IMG/VR virus record: IMGVR_UViG_3300037042_000468
Coordinates: 1-37,377 of that record
Reading direction: 5' to 3' (one strand)
DNA length: 37,377 nt
Origin: a virus
The notes beneath the pieces are model-generated. The model saw nothing but the letters and a program-made list of their open reading frames with translations, ran no database searches and was not told the origin of the DNA. Below are positions 16,151 to 23,981 of this stretch, piece after piece. The translations under genes and the position numbers were made by a program. Position 1 is the first letter of the stretch, and each line of letters opens with the position of its first letter.

Positions 16151-18315
16151 TGGCTAGGTACGAAGAAGTCCCAGGCGTAGGTCTTGTTGAGTTTCCAGAT
16201 GACACGCCACAAAACGTAATTGATTCTGCAAAGTCTGGTAAAATAGGCTTTGAGGAACAAGGCCAACAAGCCAGCCAACCACAAGAAGGATTTTCTCCAG
16301 CAAGAGCTGCTGGCATTTTGACAAGAGGCGGGATAAGTCCAGCGACTGTGGCTGGAGGTGTTGGTGCTGCTGGGGCAGCCGCCGTTGGTGCGCCAGTTGC
16401 TGTTGGCGCAGGAATAGCCGCGCTGGCTGGCGGATTGCTTGAACTTGGTGCAAGGGCATACAACTCTGAAATGGCTCAAAAGTATGGTGTCAGAGGCGAA
16501 GATTCAGACAAATTAAAGCTTCCGAGCGAATATCTTGACCAGATCAAAGATTTGATTGGATTGCCAAAAGCACAAACAACTGGCGAGCGAGTTCTTGAGG
16601 CAGGTGCTGAAACTGCTGGTGAGGCATTGGCAACGATGGGTGCTGGACAGGTTCTTGCTGGCGCAAAGTACGCACCGAAGGCTGTTAAGGCATTGGGTGG
16701 TATTCTCAAGGCAGAACCAGCAATGCAAGTGGCACAATCTGTAACTGGCGGAATGGCTCAACAAGCAGCCGAGGAGGCTGGTGCTGGCGGTGCTGTACAG
16801 ACGATTGCTGGTGCTGGTGGAGCTATTGCTCCAAGCTTGCCAGCAATTGCAAGAGCTGGAGTAACATCAGCCGCAAGAGGATTTGCAAGTCCAGAAACTA
16901 TGCTTGAAAACATTCAAGCTATGAGGGGAGCTGGAACAGAAGCAACCCTTGGTCAAGCTACTGGCGCAAAACCAATCCAATATATTGAATCAGCACTTGG
17001 CATCACTCCTGGTGCTAGTGGGTATATGGCAAAGAAGGGTGCGGAACAGCAGGCTCAAATTGGATCAAAGATTGAGCAGATTTCCCAAGAGCTTGCCCCA
17101 GGTGCAACCGAATTAAGTGCTGGGTCTAAAATTAGGCGTGGACTAAAGGATGTATTTCTTCCAGAAGCAAGAAAAGTCCAGAACGATCTCTACGCAAATG
17201 TTGATAAATATATACCCAAAACAGCAGATGTGGATTTATCAAATACAATAAATTTATTGAATGAATTAACCGCACCATTAAGCGGACTAAAAGAAACATC
17301 CAAATCAAAACTTGTTACAAATGATTTAATCAAGAACTTAACATCTGGATTAAATATCGACATTCTGCCTCCTCCGCAAAAATTGATTCTGGATAAGAAT
17401 GGTGTTCCTTTTGTTTTGCCACAAGCACCAGCCAAAATTCCAATAGAAAGCGCAAGGATATTAAGATCAAGAATTGGCGATCAGCTTGGAAAGTTTCAAA
17501 TGGATTCGGATTTTCCAAGGGCTGAACTATTGAGAATTTATGGTGCGCTGTCTGATGACGTTGGCAGAGTTGTCGATGCGGCTGGACCAGATGCTAAAAG
17601 AGCTAAAGAAATTGCCGACGAATATACAAAGAAGTTGCACGACAAGATGGATTTGCTTCAACCGATTATAGATAAGGCAACACCGGAGAAGATATTTAAC
17701 GCAGCAATGGGTGGGCAAAAGGCTGATACGACAATTTTAGGCACAGTTATGAACGCTCTACCACAAGACGCTCGTAAGGAGTTTGTGGCCGCATTCCTAA
17801 ATAAAATGGGAAGGGCGGTATCGTCAACGCAGGATGTAACTGGTAATGTATTCAGCACGGAAACATTCCTTACAAACTGGGACAAATTGCGTGGATCTCC
17901 GAAAGAACTGCTTTTCGGAAACTTTGGTCAATCCTTTAAGAACGATATGGATAAGATTGCGAAGGCCACAAGCATTATGCGTACTGGCTCGCAACAATAC
18001 AGAAACCCAAGCGGATCTGCCCAAAAGCTTGTTGCGGCTGGAACAATAGGTGGCGGTATTATGGCGTTGCTAACTGCCCCAGCCACCCTTATTCCTGCGG
18101 CAAAGGCTGCTGGAATAGCCAACCTTTCGGCTCGCGCAATGACAAATCCTAAATTTGTTCGTCTATTGGCAAAGCAATATGACGCTCCCACATCATCCAT
18201 CCCAGCGTTTATATCAACATTGGCAACGCAGTCCGAGCGTGATAACGATCCAGAGTTGAAGGACATTGCTGACGAACTTAGGAACCAAGCGATAGAATCA
18301 GACTTAAAACGATAA
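16150..18315 (+). CDS. Large internal virion (ejection) protein with membrane-active segments
   Basis: 721 residues, the longest protein here. A short beta N terminus (YEEVPGVGLVEFPDDTP) is followed by two Gly/Ala hydrophobic stretches at about 56-97 (GGVGAAGAAAVGAPVAVGAG) and another at about 621-655 (GTIGGGIMALLTAPATLIP). They could insert into the host membrane during genome entry. The centre is helical and charged (residues 290-600). The N-terminal DDTPQNVIDSAKSG pattern is common at the start of phage internal proteins. No enzymatic motif recognised. The GH108-like gene follows on a TAATGG overlap. Confidence 0.68.
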   Translation: MARYEEVPGVGLVEFPDDTPQNVIDSAKSGKIGFEEQGQQASQPQEGFSPARAAGILTRGGISPATVAGGVGAAGAAAVGAPVAVGAGIAALAGGLLELGARAYNSEMAQKYGVRGEDSDKLKLPSEYLDQIKDLIGLPKAQTTGERVLEAGAETAGEALATMGAGQVLAGAKYAPKAVKALGGILKAEPAMQVAQSVTGGMAQQAAEEAGAGGAVQTIAGAGGAIAPSLPAIARAGVTSAARGFASPETMLENIQAMRGAGTEATLGQATGAKPIQYIESALGITPGASGYMAKKGAEQQAQIGSKIEQISQELAPGATELSAGSKIRRGLKDVFLPEARKVQNDLYANVDKYIPKTADVDLSNTINLLNELTAPLSGLKETSKSKLVTNDLIKNLTSGLNIDILPPPQKLILDKNGVPFVLPQAPAKIPIESARILRSRIGDQLGKFQMDSDFPRAELLRIYGALSDDVGRVVDAAGPDAKRAKEIADEYTKKLHDKMDLLQPIIDKATPEKIFNAAMGGQKADTTILGTVMNALPQDARKEFVAAFLNKMGRAVSSTQDVTGNVFSTETFLTNWDKLRGSPKELLFGNFGQSFKNDMDKIAKATSIMRTGSQQYRNPSGSAQKLVAAGTIGGGIMALLTAPATLIPAAKAAGIANLSARAMTNPKFVRLLAKQYDAPTSSIPAFISTLATQSERDNDPELKDIADELRNQAIESDLKR

Positions 18316-19145
18316 TGGCCACCCCAGTTCTGTCATCAAGAATACAGAATCGGGTAGAAGGCAACGCGATTCGCAAGGAAATTGAGTCTGATTATACTGC
18401 TCCAGCAGTCAATACGGATGCTGGCTATGTTGATGAAAAGGGAAGAAGGCTTGTTGAAATGCAGGATAGGATGCGTTCCGCAGCTAGGTTTTCAGAAATG
18501 GAGGACAAGATGAGCAAGGATAAGCTTGAGAAATCATTATTTGAGTCAAAACCAGAATTTGTTGGTCCAAAATCAATGCAAGTTCCAATGGCAGATTACT
18601 CCAACCTAACCAACGCTGGAATGAAAACAGTAGATTGGGAGGGGCGAAAAGATAAGGATGGGAATCTAGTGGTCTATAAGTTGCCATCCGGAGATATGGG
18701 TGGAAACTATGAAGTAGCTGGAATCAATGACCGATACCATCCAGAAGCGTTTAAGCGAATCTCGTCGTTGCCTCCGCAAGAAAGAGCGAAAGCAGCGGCA
18801 GAGTACATCCAAGGATATACCGCACCACTCGTCTCAAAACTTCCGCAAGCAATCCAACCATTCACACAGGATCTCGCGTTTAATCGTGGGCTGGGCGGTG
18901 CAACGAAATACATCCAGCAAGGATTGAATGCACTGGGTCAGAATGTTGCTGTTGATGGAGGTATGGGACCTAAAACATTGCAGGCGATTAACCAGGTAGA
19001 TGCAAAATCCTTGATGCGTGAGACAAGCAAGGCTCAACTTGATGACGAATATCGCAGAGCATCAGAGAATCCAGAACGCAAAAAGTTTATTGGTGGATTG
19101 GAATCTAGGATTAGAAATAGATTGGCTATATTCGGACAGGGCTAG
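18315..19145 (+). CDS. Virion-associated GH108/peptidoglycan-binding-like protein
   Basis: 276 residues. The second half reads like a GH108 muramidase with its peptidoglycan-binding tail. SGDMGGNYEVAGIND (about 127-141) sits where the GG-x-T-x-x-G-I-T segment should be. LAFNRGLGGATKYIQQGLNAL (about 188-208) matches the D/N-x-G-x-x-x-A-x-x-x-L-Q helix, and VDGGMGPKTLQAINQ (about 213-227) matches the DG-x-x-G-P-x-T motif. The usual catalytic E-G-G at the domain start is not obvious; E119 in DWEGRKDKDG is the nearest candidate. It probably digests or binds the cell wall during DNA entry. The first 110 residues are a separate charged region. Confidence 0.65.
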   Translation: MATPVLSSRIQNRVEGNAIRKEIESDYTAPAVNTDAGYVDEKGRRLVEMQDRMRSAARFSEMEDKMSKDKLEKSLFESKPEFVGPKSMQVPMADYSNLTNAGMKTVDWEGRKDKDGNLVVYKLPSGDMGGNYEVAGINDRYHPEAFKRISSLPPQERAKAAAEYIQGYTAPLVSKLPQAIQPFTQDLAFNRGLGGATKYIQQGLNALGQNVAVDGGMGPKTLQAINQVDAKSLMRETSKAQLDDEYRRASENPERKKFIGGLESRIRNRLAIFGQG

Positions 19146-19513
19146 GGTTTTCTCATGCTGGTACTTAATCCAGTAGCAACAATGGCTGGTTCTCCAGCTC
19201 CAAAATATAATGCGCCAGCAGCAATCCTTGTTCCATCTCTGCCAGTAAAAACATCCTTGTCTTGAACAACTATACCATCCCTTCCAGAGTATGTTCCTCT
19301 ATCATTTGAATATGCACCCTTCGGAGTTATATAAACATCTTTGTCGCGCAGGATTAGCTTACCATTTACAAGAGCAGTATCTTTGTCCAACACAACTGCA
19401 AATCCTCCCTCGCGATAAACACCGCCAACAAAGGCTTCCATTGCGGATTGATCTTCAGCCAAACCCGATGCCATCAGCATCGCCGTCAATGTTATAGTTA
19501 TTATTGCTTTCAT
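19142..19513 (-). CDS. Secreted/periplasmic protein on the minus strand
   Basis: 123 residues with a clear signal peptide (MKAIITITLTAMLMASGLAED; likely cleavage after the Ala near residue 19). The mature part has an internal repeat: LRDKDVYITPKG and VQDKDVFTGRDG, with NDRGTYSGRDG between them, which looks like a small beta-repeat protein. It is the only minus-strand gene between the terminase and 31.8 kb, and its stop shares CTAG with the converging gene. This looks like an independently expressed 'moron' that acts on the host envelope, but the family is not recognised. Confidence 0.65.
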   Translation of the reverse strand: MKAIITITLTAMLMASGLAEDQSAMEAFVGGVYREGGFAVVLDKDTALVNGKLILRDKDVYITPKGAYSNDRGTYSGRDGIVVQDKDVFTGRDGTRIAAGALYFGAGEPAIVATGLSTSMRKP

Positions 19514-19551
19514 TGGGAAAAGTCTCTAGCACAAACCGAAAGCCGTCAAGC

Positions 19552-19935
19552 ATGAAATTAACATCACGCCAAGTTGGAGCAGTAGGGGTGGCTCGCGTCA
19601 CCGGAGCTTTGTTGCGGTGTGGCTACAATGTGCTTACACCATACGAGGATTTTGCAGGGTACGATGTGGTGGCCGAGAAGAGTGGTAAGTTCTATCGCAT
19701 CCAAGTTAAGACTGCTCAAGCCGTAGAGCCTGGGCGTACCAAGTATCGGTTTACAACCAGCGTAGGCAATGGCTTCAATATCCCCAAGCGAGCGATTAGT
19801 GGCGTGGATTATGTTGCGTGTTGGGGAATGAGTGATGACCTTTTCTGGCTATTGCCAATCGCCAAGTGCAGATCGTTAACAACCAAACTTTGTCCATCGA
19901 CAGGCGGTGGCTGGCGTGTATTTAAGAATCTGTGA
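19552..19935 (+). CDS. PD-(D/E)XK nuclease-like protein
   Basis: 127 residues from ATG 19552; an in-frame start at 19504 would overlap the divergent minus-strand gene. Core pattern: G10-x-x-x-x-A-x-V-T-G-A-L-L, then GYDVV (D38) and FYRIQVKTAQ (Q51-V-K53), the D...(E/Q)-x-K signature of restriction-like nucleases. Gln in place of the usual Glu is accepted in several families. Divergent from the secreted protein, it heads the long plus-strand operon. Likely a resolvase or DNA-processing nuclease. Confidence 0.6.
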   Translation: MKLTSRQVGAVGVARVTGALLRCGYNVLTPYEDFAGYDVVAEKSGKFYRIQVKTAQAVEPGRTKYRFTTSVGNGFNIPKRAISGVDYVACWGMSDDLFWLLPIAKCRSLTTKLCPSTGGGWRVFKNL

Positions 19936-20111
19936 ACGAGAAAGAGGCGTGGGCTAAGTTTGAGGCTGGACTGAAGGATACAGAATCCTTCGATGAGGCT
20001 GTGGCTTGGGTCAAGCAGAACAAGAAGATCGTAGAGAAGCTGACCATGATGGCAATGATTAGAAGATTTAATGAGGATATTAGCAAAGCTAATAGAACTT
20101 GGCGGAACTAA
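19932..20111 (+). CDS. Small helical protein, 59 aa, GTG start
   Basis: Starts with GTG on a GTGA overlap with the preceding stop and is open to TAA at 20109-20111. Composition is strongly helical and charged (KEAWAKFEAGLKDTESF, WVKQNKKIVEKLTMMAMIRRF). No recognised family. Overlap-type coupling, coding composition and lack of any other gene in this interval support it as real. Confidence 0.55.
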   Translation: MNEKEAWAKFEAGLKDTESFDEAVAWVKQNKKIVEKLTMMAMIRRFNEDISKANRTWRN

Positions 20112-20155
20112 AATATATCTCGACGCTAGTGGGGGTTGACAGCTAAACCCAGTTG

Positions 20156-20617
20156 ATGGGCAAAATAAATAGTCGAGCAAAGGGTGCAGCGGGGGAGCGA
20201 GAATTAGCGAATTACCTACGAGAACAAGGCTGGCAGAAGGCCAGACGCACACAGCAATATGCTGGCAATCCAGAGGGTGGTAGCGGGGATGTGGTTTGCG
20301 AGAACTTTCCTTTCCATATAGAAGGCAAGCGTTGCCAAGCACTCAAACCCGAAGAATGGATGGAACAATCAAAGCGGGATTGTCCAGCGGGCAAGATCCC
20401 AGCGGTATTTTTCCGCCGTAACGGACGCAAAGAATGGCTGGTCATATTGACCGCAGACAGCGTGTGCGAATTAGCTCGACAGATCGCACCAGCCAATGTG
20501 AAGATTGAATATGCACAAACAAATCCAGCACACACAGCAGTTGGTGCTGGCTTTTGGGTGCAAAGTCCAAATCAACTTAACCCGACATACATACAACCAA
20601 TAAACCCAAATAAATAA
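20156..20617 (+). CDS. Holliday-junction-resolvase-like PD-(D/E)XK endonuclease
   Basis: 153 residues. Restriction-like nuclease core in order: GERE (E14 and E16 within residues 13-16), GSGDVV (D45) and HIEGKR (E56-G-K58). Such small phage enzymes cleave branched DNA before packaging or act in recombination. Basic flanking regions (KARRTQQY, RRNGRKEW) could bind DNA. Preceded by a 44-base gap containing TTGACA at 20137-20142 but no convincing -10 box. It sits with an ssDNA-binding-like protein and a RecB-like exonuclease. Confidence 0.7.
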   Translation: MGKINSRAKGAAGERELANYLREQGWQKARRTQQYAGNPEGGSGDVVCENFPFHIEGKRCQALKPEEWMEQSKRDCPAGKIPAVFFRRNGRKEWLVILTADSVCELARQIAPANVKIEYAQTNPAHTAVGAGFWVQSPNQLNPTYIQPINPNK

Positions 20618-20629
20618 AGGAGAAATAAC

Positions 20630-21271
20630 ATGGCACTAACCCTAAGTGAATCGCAGAAATCAGAACGCAAGTTGCCCGAAGCCGGAGCAACCGTAGGCGT
20701 TCTCTACTCATTGGTCGATCTTGGCCACCAGAAGACCAACTGGGACAACCAGGAGAAGTGGACTCCCAAAGTTCGCTTGACCTTTGAGTTGCCAGACCAG
20801 ACAGACGAGTACGAGGTTGAAGAGAAAGGTAAAGTTACCAAGATCAGCAAGCCTATGGTCGTATCCATTGAGCAGACCCGCAGCCTTGGCGAGAAAGCCA
20901 GCTTGCGGAAGTTGCTTGAGCAGTGGAGGGGTCAAACCTTCACGGCAAAGGAACTGCAATCGTTCAGCCTAAAGAACCTATTGGGCAAGCCAGCTATGCT
21001 GACGCTGATCCACAAGACCAGCCAGCAGGGACGGCAATACTGCGCCATCGCAGGTGCATCCAAGCTTCCCAAAGGTATGACTGCTCCAGCCAAGACTGCC
21101 AACGATCAGTTGTATTACGAGATCGAGCAGGGTGAGGCTGGCCAGTTCAACGATATGCCGGAATGGTTGCAAGAGAAGATCCGTGGTTCCAAAGAGTTTG
21201 CGACTGCTGCTGGTAAACCCACGGCAATCAAGGCAGAACTTGACGCAGACGGCAACCAAGTGCCGTTCTAG
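20630..21271 (+). CDS. Putative phage single-stranded DNA-binding protein
   Basis: 213 residues. It starts with ALTLSESQKSERKLPEAG, then strands (VGVLYSLVDLG, PKVRLTFELP), then a helical segment (GEKASLRKLLEQWRGQTFT) and LLGKPAMLTLIHK. This order matches a common phage family in replication/recombination modules thought to be OB-fold ssDNA-binding proteins. The C terminus is acidic (AELDADGNQVPF), as in many SSBs where it recruits partners. A strong AAGGAGAA precedes the start. Assignment by pattern memory; not certain. Confidence 0.6.
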   Translation: MALTLSESQKSERKLPEAGATVGVLYSLVDLGHQKTNWDNQEKWTPKVRLTFELPDQTDEYEVEEKGKVTKISKPMVVSIEQTRSLGEKASLRKLLEQWRGQTFTAKELQSFSLKNLLGKPAMLTLIHKTSQQGRQYCAIAGASKLPKGMTAPAKTANDQLYYEIEQGEAGQFNDMPEWLQEKIRGSKEFATAAGKPTAIKAELDADGNQVPF

Positions 21272-21276
21272 GTTAT

Positions 21277-22110
21277 ATGGCACTTACTATTACAAGTAAG
21301 TGGGATAGCTCCTCGGCTAGTTCCAGATTGGTTACTGTTGAAAGCAGTGGCCATTGGTACGATGCCGAGGGGCGATCTGCCCACGTTATTCTTGGGAAGA
21401 ATGGGAAGGAAAGAAACACTACTGTTGCTGACGCTAGAAAGATGGGGTTGCTTCCGTCGGTAACTAGTGTCCAAGGAATTTTACATAAAGAGCAACTTGT
21501 GTCTTGGAGAATTGAACAAGCCATAATGTCTGCATTAACTCTTCCGAAAGAGGAAGGAGAGGATCTAGGTGAATATGCAAAAAGAGTCGTTAAAGACAGC
21601 AGAGAGCAAACAACCAAAGCCGCAGACCACGGATCGGCTATGCACGTCTGTATGGAGGACATCCTCCTTGGAAGAACAGTATCCGGAGATGAAACACTTG
21701 CTCCGTATATCAAGACGTTTACTGAATGGGCAGAAAAGAATGTCGAGAAAACGTATTGGTGCGAAAAGGGTCTTGTCGGCGCAGGCTATGCGGGAAGGTG
21801 TGATGCCTACGTCAAGTTACGCGGTATTGGTGACGCTATCATCGACCTAAAGAATCGTAAGGTAAACAAGAAGTATAACACGCCTCCATTCTATCCAACC
21901 GATGCGCAACAACTTTGGGCTTACAGAAATGCGAGCGAGAATCCTAAAGCAGCCTGCGTGTCAGTTGTTTTGGCATCGAATGATCCAGAATATATAGAGC
22001 ATCATCAGTGGGATGAGGACGAACTCTACCAGGCTGGAATCGCATTCTGTGCGATGCAGAAAGTCTGGTCTTGGGTGAAAGGATACACTCCACCTGGGAT
22101 GAAGTTATGA
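21277..22110 (+). CDS. RecB/Cas4-like PD-(D/E)XK exonuclease
   Basis: 277 residues. Motifs in order: DHGSAMHVCMED (117-128; the G-x-x-x-H helix), AGRCDAYVK (172-180; D176), IIDLKNRK (188-195; D190-L-K192) and DAQQLWAYR (209-217; Q-x-x-x-Y). This is the full set of the RecB/Cas4-type nuclease fold. It probably resects double-stranded ends for recombination, working with the ssDNA-binding-like protein just upstream. The stop is shared with the next tiny gene as ATGA. Confidence 0.75.
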   Translation: MALTITSKWDSSSASSRLVTVESSGHWYDAEGRSAHVILGKNGKERNTTVADARKMGLLPSVTSVQGILHKEQLVSWRIEQAIMSALTLPKEEGEDLGEYAKRVVKDSREQTTKAADHGSAMHVCMEDILLGRTVSGDETLAPYIKTFTEWAEKNVEKTYWCEKGLVGAGYAGRCDAYVKLRGIGDAIIDLKNRKVNKKYNTPPFYPTDAQQLWAYRNASENPKAACVSVVLASNDPEYIEHHQWDEDELYQAGIAFCAMQKVWSWVKGYTPPGMKL

Positions 22111-22178
22111 TCGACCCGGCGGATGTCTTATGGCTAGAGGAGTTGCTGGATCAAGTCTATCGGAGTCTTGCCAAATGA
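22107..22178 (+). CDS. Tiny coupled ORF, 23 aa
   Basis: Starts on ATGA with the exonuclease gene and ends on ATGA with the next gene, so it exactly bridges the two with four-base overlaps on both sides. The peptide (MIDPADVLWLEELLDQVYRS plus LAK) is an acidic amphipathic helix. It may be a functional micropeptide or merely a ribosome conduit that keeps translation coupled. Confidence 0.4.
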   Translation: MIDPADVLWLEELLDQVYRSLAK

Positions 22179-22471
22179 ACGCTCCAACGATCCAAGAGAT
22201 GGGCAACGCTGCACAGGAGATCGTGTGGCGTGTGATGGGCAAAGGATCGGATAAGTCTGCCTACGGCGATTGGTTGCTGAAAGATCGGCCTACCCACGAT
22301 TACCACATTGCCAGAGCGATCCGGCACCTAGCCACGGCACAGATGCAACTCCATAAGTCAACTCCTTGTCCTGACAATAACGGAGAAACAAGTGTTGACC
22401 ATTTGGAGCGTGCGCTGGTACGATGCTTGTTCACGTTGGCACAAATAAAGAAAGAGGTAACAAGACTATGA
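22175..22471 (+). CDS. Hypothetical helical protein, 98 aa (DUF5664-like?)
   Basis: Start chosen at ATG 22175 because it forms ATGA with the tiny upstream ORF and the next gene forms ATGA with its stop. The pattern YHIARAIRHLATAQ ... ETSVDHLERALVRCLFTLAQI, two helices with His/Asp, resembles the core of DUF5664 (dATP/dGTP diphosphohydrolase-like) proteins. The match is weak and the metal-binding set is not complete. Confidence 0.55.
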   Translation: MNAPTIQEMGNAAQEIVWRVMGKGSDKSAYGDWLLKDRPTHDYHIARAIRHLATAQMQLHKSTPCPDNNGETSVDHLERALVRCLFTLAQIKKEVTRL

Positions 22472-22740
22472 TTATGGAAGATGTAAGTGTTGATTTTGAA
22501 TTTAATGGAGAAAAGTATACTGCGTATGGCAACGCAGAGATTGATACTATCACCGAGGATATTGGTCCAGTTGGCTACAGAGAACATTGCTTTGCCGAGG
22601 TTGTCAACAATGTGACTATGTCAAAGATTGAAATCTCAACTGCTACTGAAGACATAAAGAATCCAAGCAAGGATTTGCTGGAAAAGGCTGATGACCTTTT
22701 GTCTATTCAAGCAACAGAAGATTTTGACTCTAGGCAATGA
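22468..22740 (+). CDS. Hypothetical acidic protein, 90 aa
   Basis: Not recognised. Starts at ATG 22468 (second ATG at 22474), behind AAGAGGTAAC, overlapping the previous stop. Predicted strand-rich N-terminal half (VDFEFNGEKYTAYGNAEI) and acidic C-terminal helix. Another member of the chain of ATGA-coupled small genes from 22.1 to 24.4 kb. Confidence 0.55.
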   Translation: MIMEDVSVDFEFNGEKYTAYGNAEIDTITEDIGPVGYREHCFAEVVNNVTMSKIEISTATEDIKNPSKDLLEKADDLLSIQATEDFDSRQ

Positions 22741-22913
22741 AACAAACCCTATCTTGGATTCTTTATTACTTGGGGGACATGATCAGCAGGACGATTTTAC
22801 GGCATGGATATGGTTACGGATTATACAAGACTCTGATGCTTTGGTCGGTGGATCTGGATGACAAGTTTAATGTGTGGAAAGAAATTAAACCTAAACGGAG
22901 GAAAAGGAAATGA
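22737..22913 (+). CDS. Small conserved-type phage protein, 58 aa
   Basis: Opens on ATGA with the previous gene and closes on ATGA with the next. The pattern LSWILYYLGDMISRT ... LYKTLMLWSVDLDD resembles a small protein seen in many phage early regions (W-x-x-Y-x-L-G-x-x-x-S ... L-M-x-W-S-x-D-L-D). The C terminus is strongly basic (KPKRRKRK). Hydrophobic N-terminal helix, perhaps membrane-associated. Function unknown. Confidence 0.6.
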   Translation: MKQTLSWILYYLGDMISRTILRHGYGYGLYKTLMLWSVDLDDKFNVWKEIKPKRRKRK

Positions 22914-23098
22914 AGCTGGGAACAATCACGTTCGGTAAGTCACGCACTGCGCCTAGGCAAGTGTTGGTTGACGTAACAATGGAAGACAAGACTAAACAAG
23001 AATTATACAAGATTGGATTGAAGCTATTAAAGATTGATAAAGATGCCGTTGTTGCGTATGTCATTGCGGAAGCCTTAAAATACGCGGTCAAGAAATGA
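22910..23098 (+). CDS. Hypothetical protein, 62 aa
   Basis: ATGA-coupled on both sides, behind GGAGGAAAAGG. The N-terminal half is strand-like (MKLGTITFGKSR...RQVLVDVTME). The second half is a helix pair (KTKQELYKIGLKLLKID, AVVAYVIAEALKYAVKK), a layout reminiscent of small ribbon-helix-helix or regulator-like proteins, but there is no clear signature. Confidence 0.55.
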   Translation: MKLGTITFGKSRTAPRQVLVDVTMEDKTKQELYKIGLKLLKIDKDAVVAYVIAEALKYAVKK

Positions 23099-23772
23099 AA
23101 CGCGCTGTCGTAACTATGGCATTTGGGACGGAGTGGGAGAAGATCCTTGAACTAACCCATCCTCGCATTGATGACTTTGCCAAGCGGAACAAGATGGATT
23201 TTCTTGTAATGAACAGATCCGTTATGGACCCAAAGGATTACAACAAGTCAATGATTGCCCACATTATTGTAGGCAAGAAGTATGACCAGATAATCTATAT
23301 TGATTGCGATTGCCTTGTCACAAAGGACTGCGATGACTTTGCCAATCCGGCCGAGGCTGGCAACGGAGGGTTTATTGCATTTGACGAAGGTGACTTTCTT
23401 GATCGCAAGGAAGGAATGAAGAAGCTGGCAGCGGAGTTTGGTGGGATTATTACGCCAACCTATTACTTTAACTTTGGTGTGTTTGCGATGACAAGAAAGC
23501 ACCTTGGTTTGCTTGCGCTTCCTCCTCTTGGAGTTGTTCCGAACCATTTTGGTATGCAGACCTGGGCGAACATTCAGGCACACTTTTGGGACATCCCGCT
23601 ATCTGGAATGGACCCAGCGTACAACTGCATGACCAGCGTTGAGCAGCACTACGGATTGGATCGCCACAAGGATGCAATGATTATTCACTATGCTGGGCAG
23701 TCCGGCGATATGGCAAAGCTGGCCGAGCAGATCAAAGCTGACGACGCAAAGCTAGTAGAGCTGGGACGATGA
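23095..23772 (+). CDS. GT-A glycosyltransferase (GT8-like)
   Basis: 225 residues. The DXD metal/nucleotide-sugar motif is YIDCDCLV (69-75; D70-C-D72) after KKYDQIIYI, followed by FNFGVFAMTR (125-134) and the closing HYAG (198-201) that usually supplies the third metal ligand. This is the arrangement of GT8-type retaining enzymes. Acceptor unknown: modified phage DNA, virion proteins or host glycan are all possible. It lies 1.3-5 kb from an oxygenase, a cytosine methyltransferase and a GT9 enzyme. Confidence 0.75.
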   Translation: MKRAVVTMAFGTEWEKILELTHPRIDDFAKRNKMDFLVMNRSVMDPKDYNKSMIAHIIVGKKYDQIIYIDCDCLVTKDCDDFANPAEAGNGGFIAFDEGDFLDRKEGMKKLAAEFGGIITPTYYFNFGVFAMTRKHLGLLALPPLGVVPNHFGMQTWANIQAHFWDIPLSGMDPAYNCMTSVEQHYGLDRHKDAMIIHYAGQSGDMAKLAEQIKADDAKLVELGR

Positions 23773-23981
23773 CCGAGATCAAAGTCGTCGCGGAGTGCGG
23801 AAAGTTCCGCCTACACACGATGGCTGGCAATGTGATTGGTCCGAGGTTGCTTGGGTCAAGGCCACCAAAAGGATTCCCACCTCTTACTGATTTATTCGAC
23901 TCACAAGAAGAAGCAGATTTGGCTTGCCAGGAATGGAACGATTATGCGAAATGGCATAAGGCACAACGCAAACGCAAATGA
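23769..23981 (+). CDS. Hypothetical protein, 70 aa
   Basis: ATGA-coupled to the glycosyltransferase. N-terminal strand pair (IKVVAECGKFRLHTMAGNVIG), a Pro-rich centre and a helix with a basic tail (CQEWNDYAKWHKAQRKRK). No recognised family; a small nucleic-acid-binding protein is possible from the charge. Confidence 0.5.
   Translation: MTEIKVVAECGKFRLHTMAGNVIGPRLLGSRPPKGFPPLTDLFDSQEEADLACQEWNDYAKWHKAQRKRK

Noticed and set aside
20112-20155. Promoter at TTGACA 20137
   Set aside because: No acceptable -10 box at 16-18 bases; the sequence there is already coding.
19809-20342. 177-codon minus-strand frame
   Set aside because: It is antisense to two well-supported plus-strand genes including a nuclease with motifs; no ribosome site or recognisable protein pattern.
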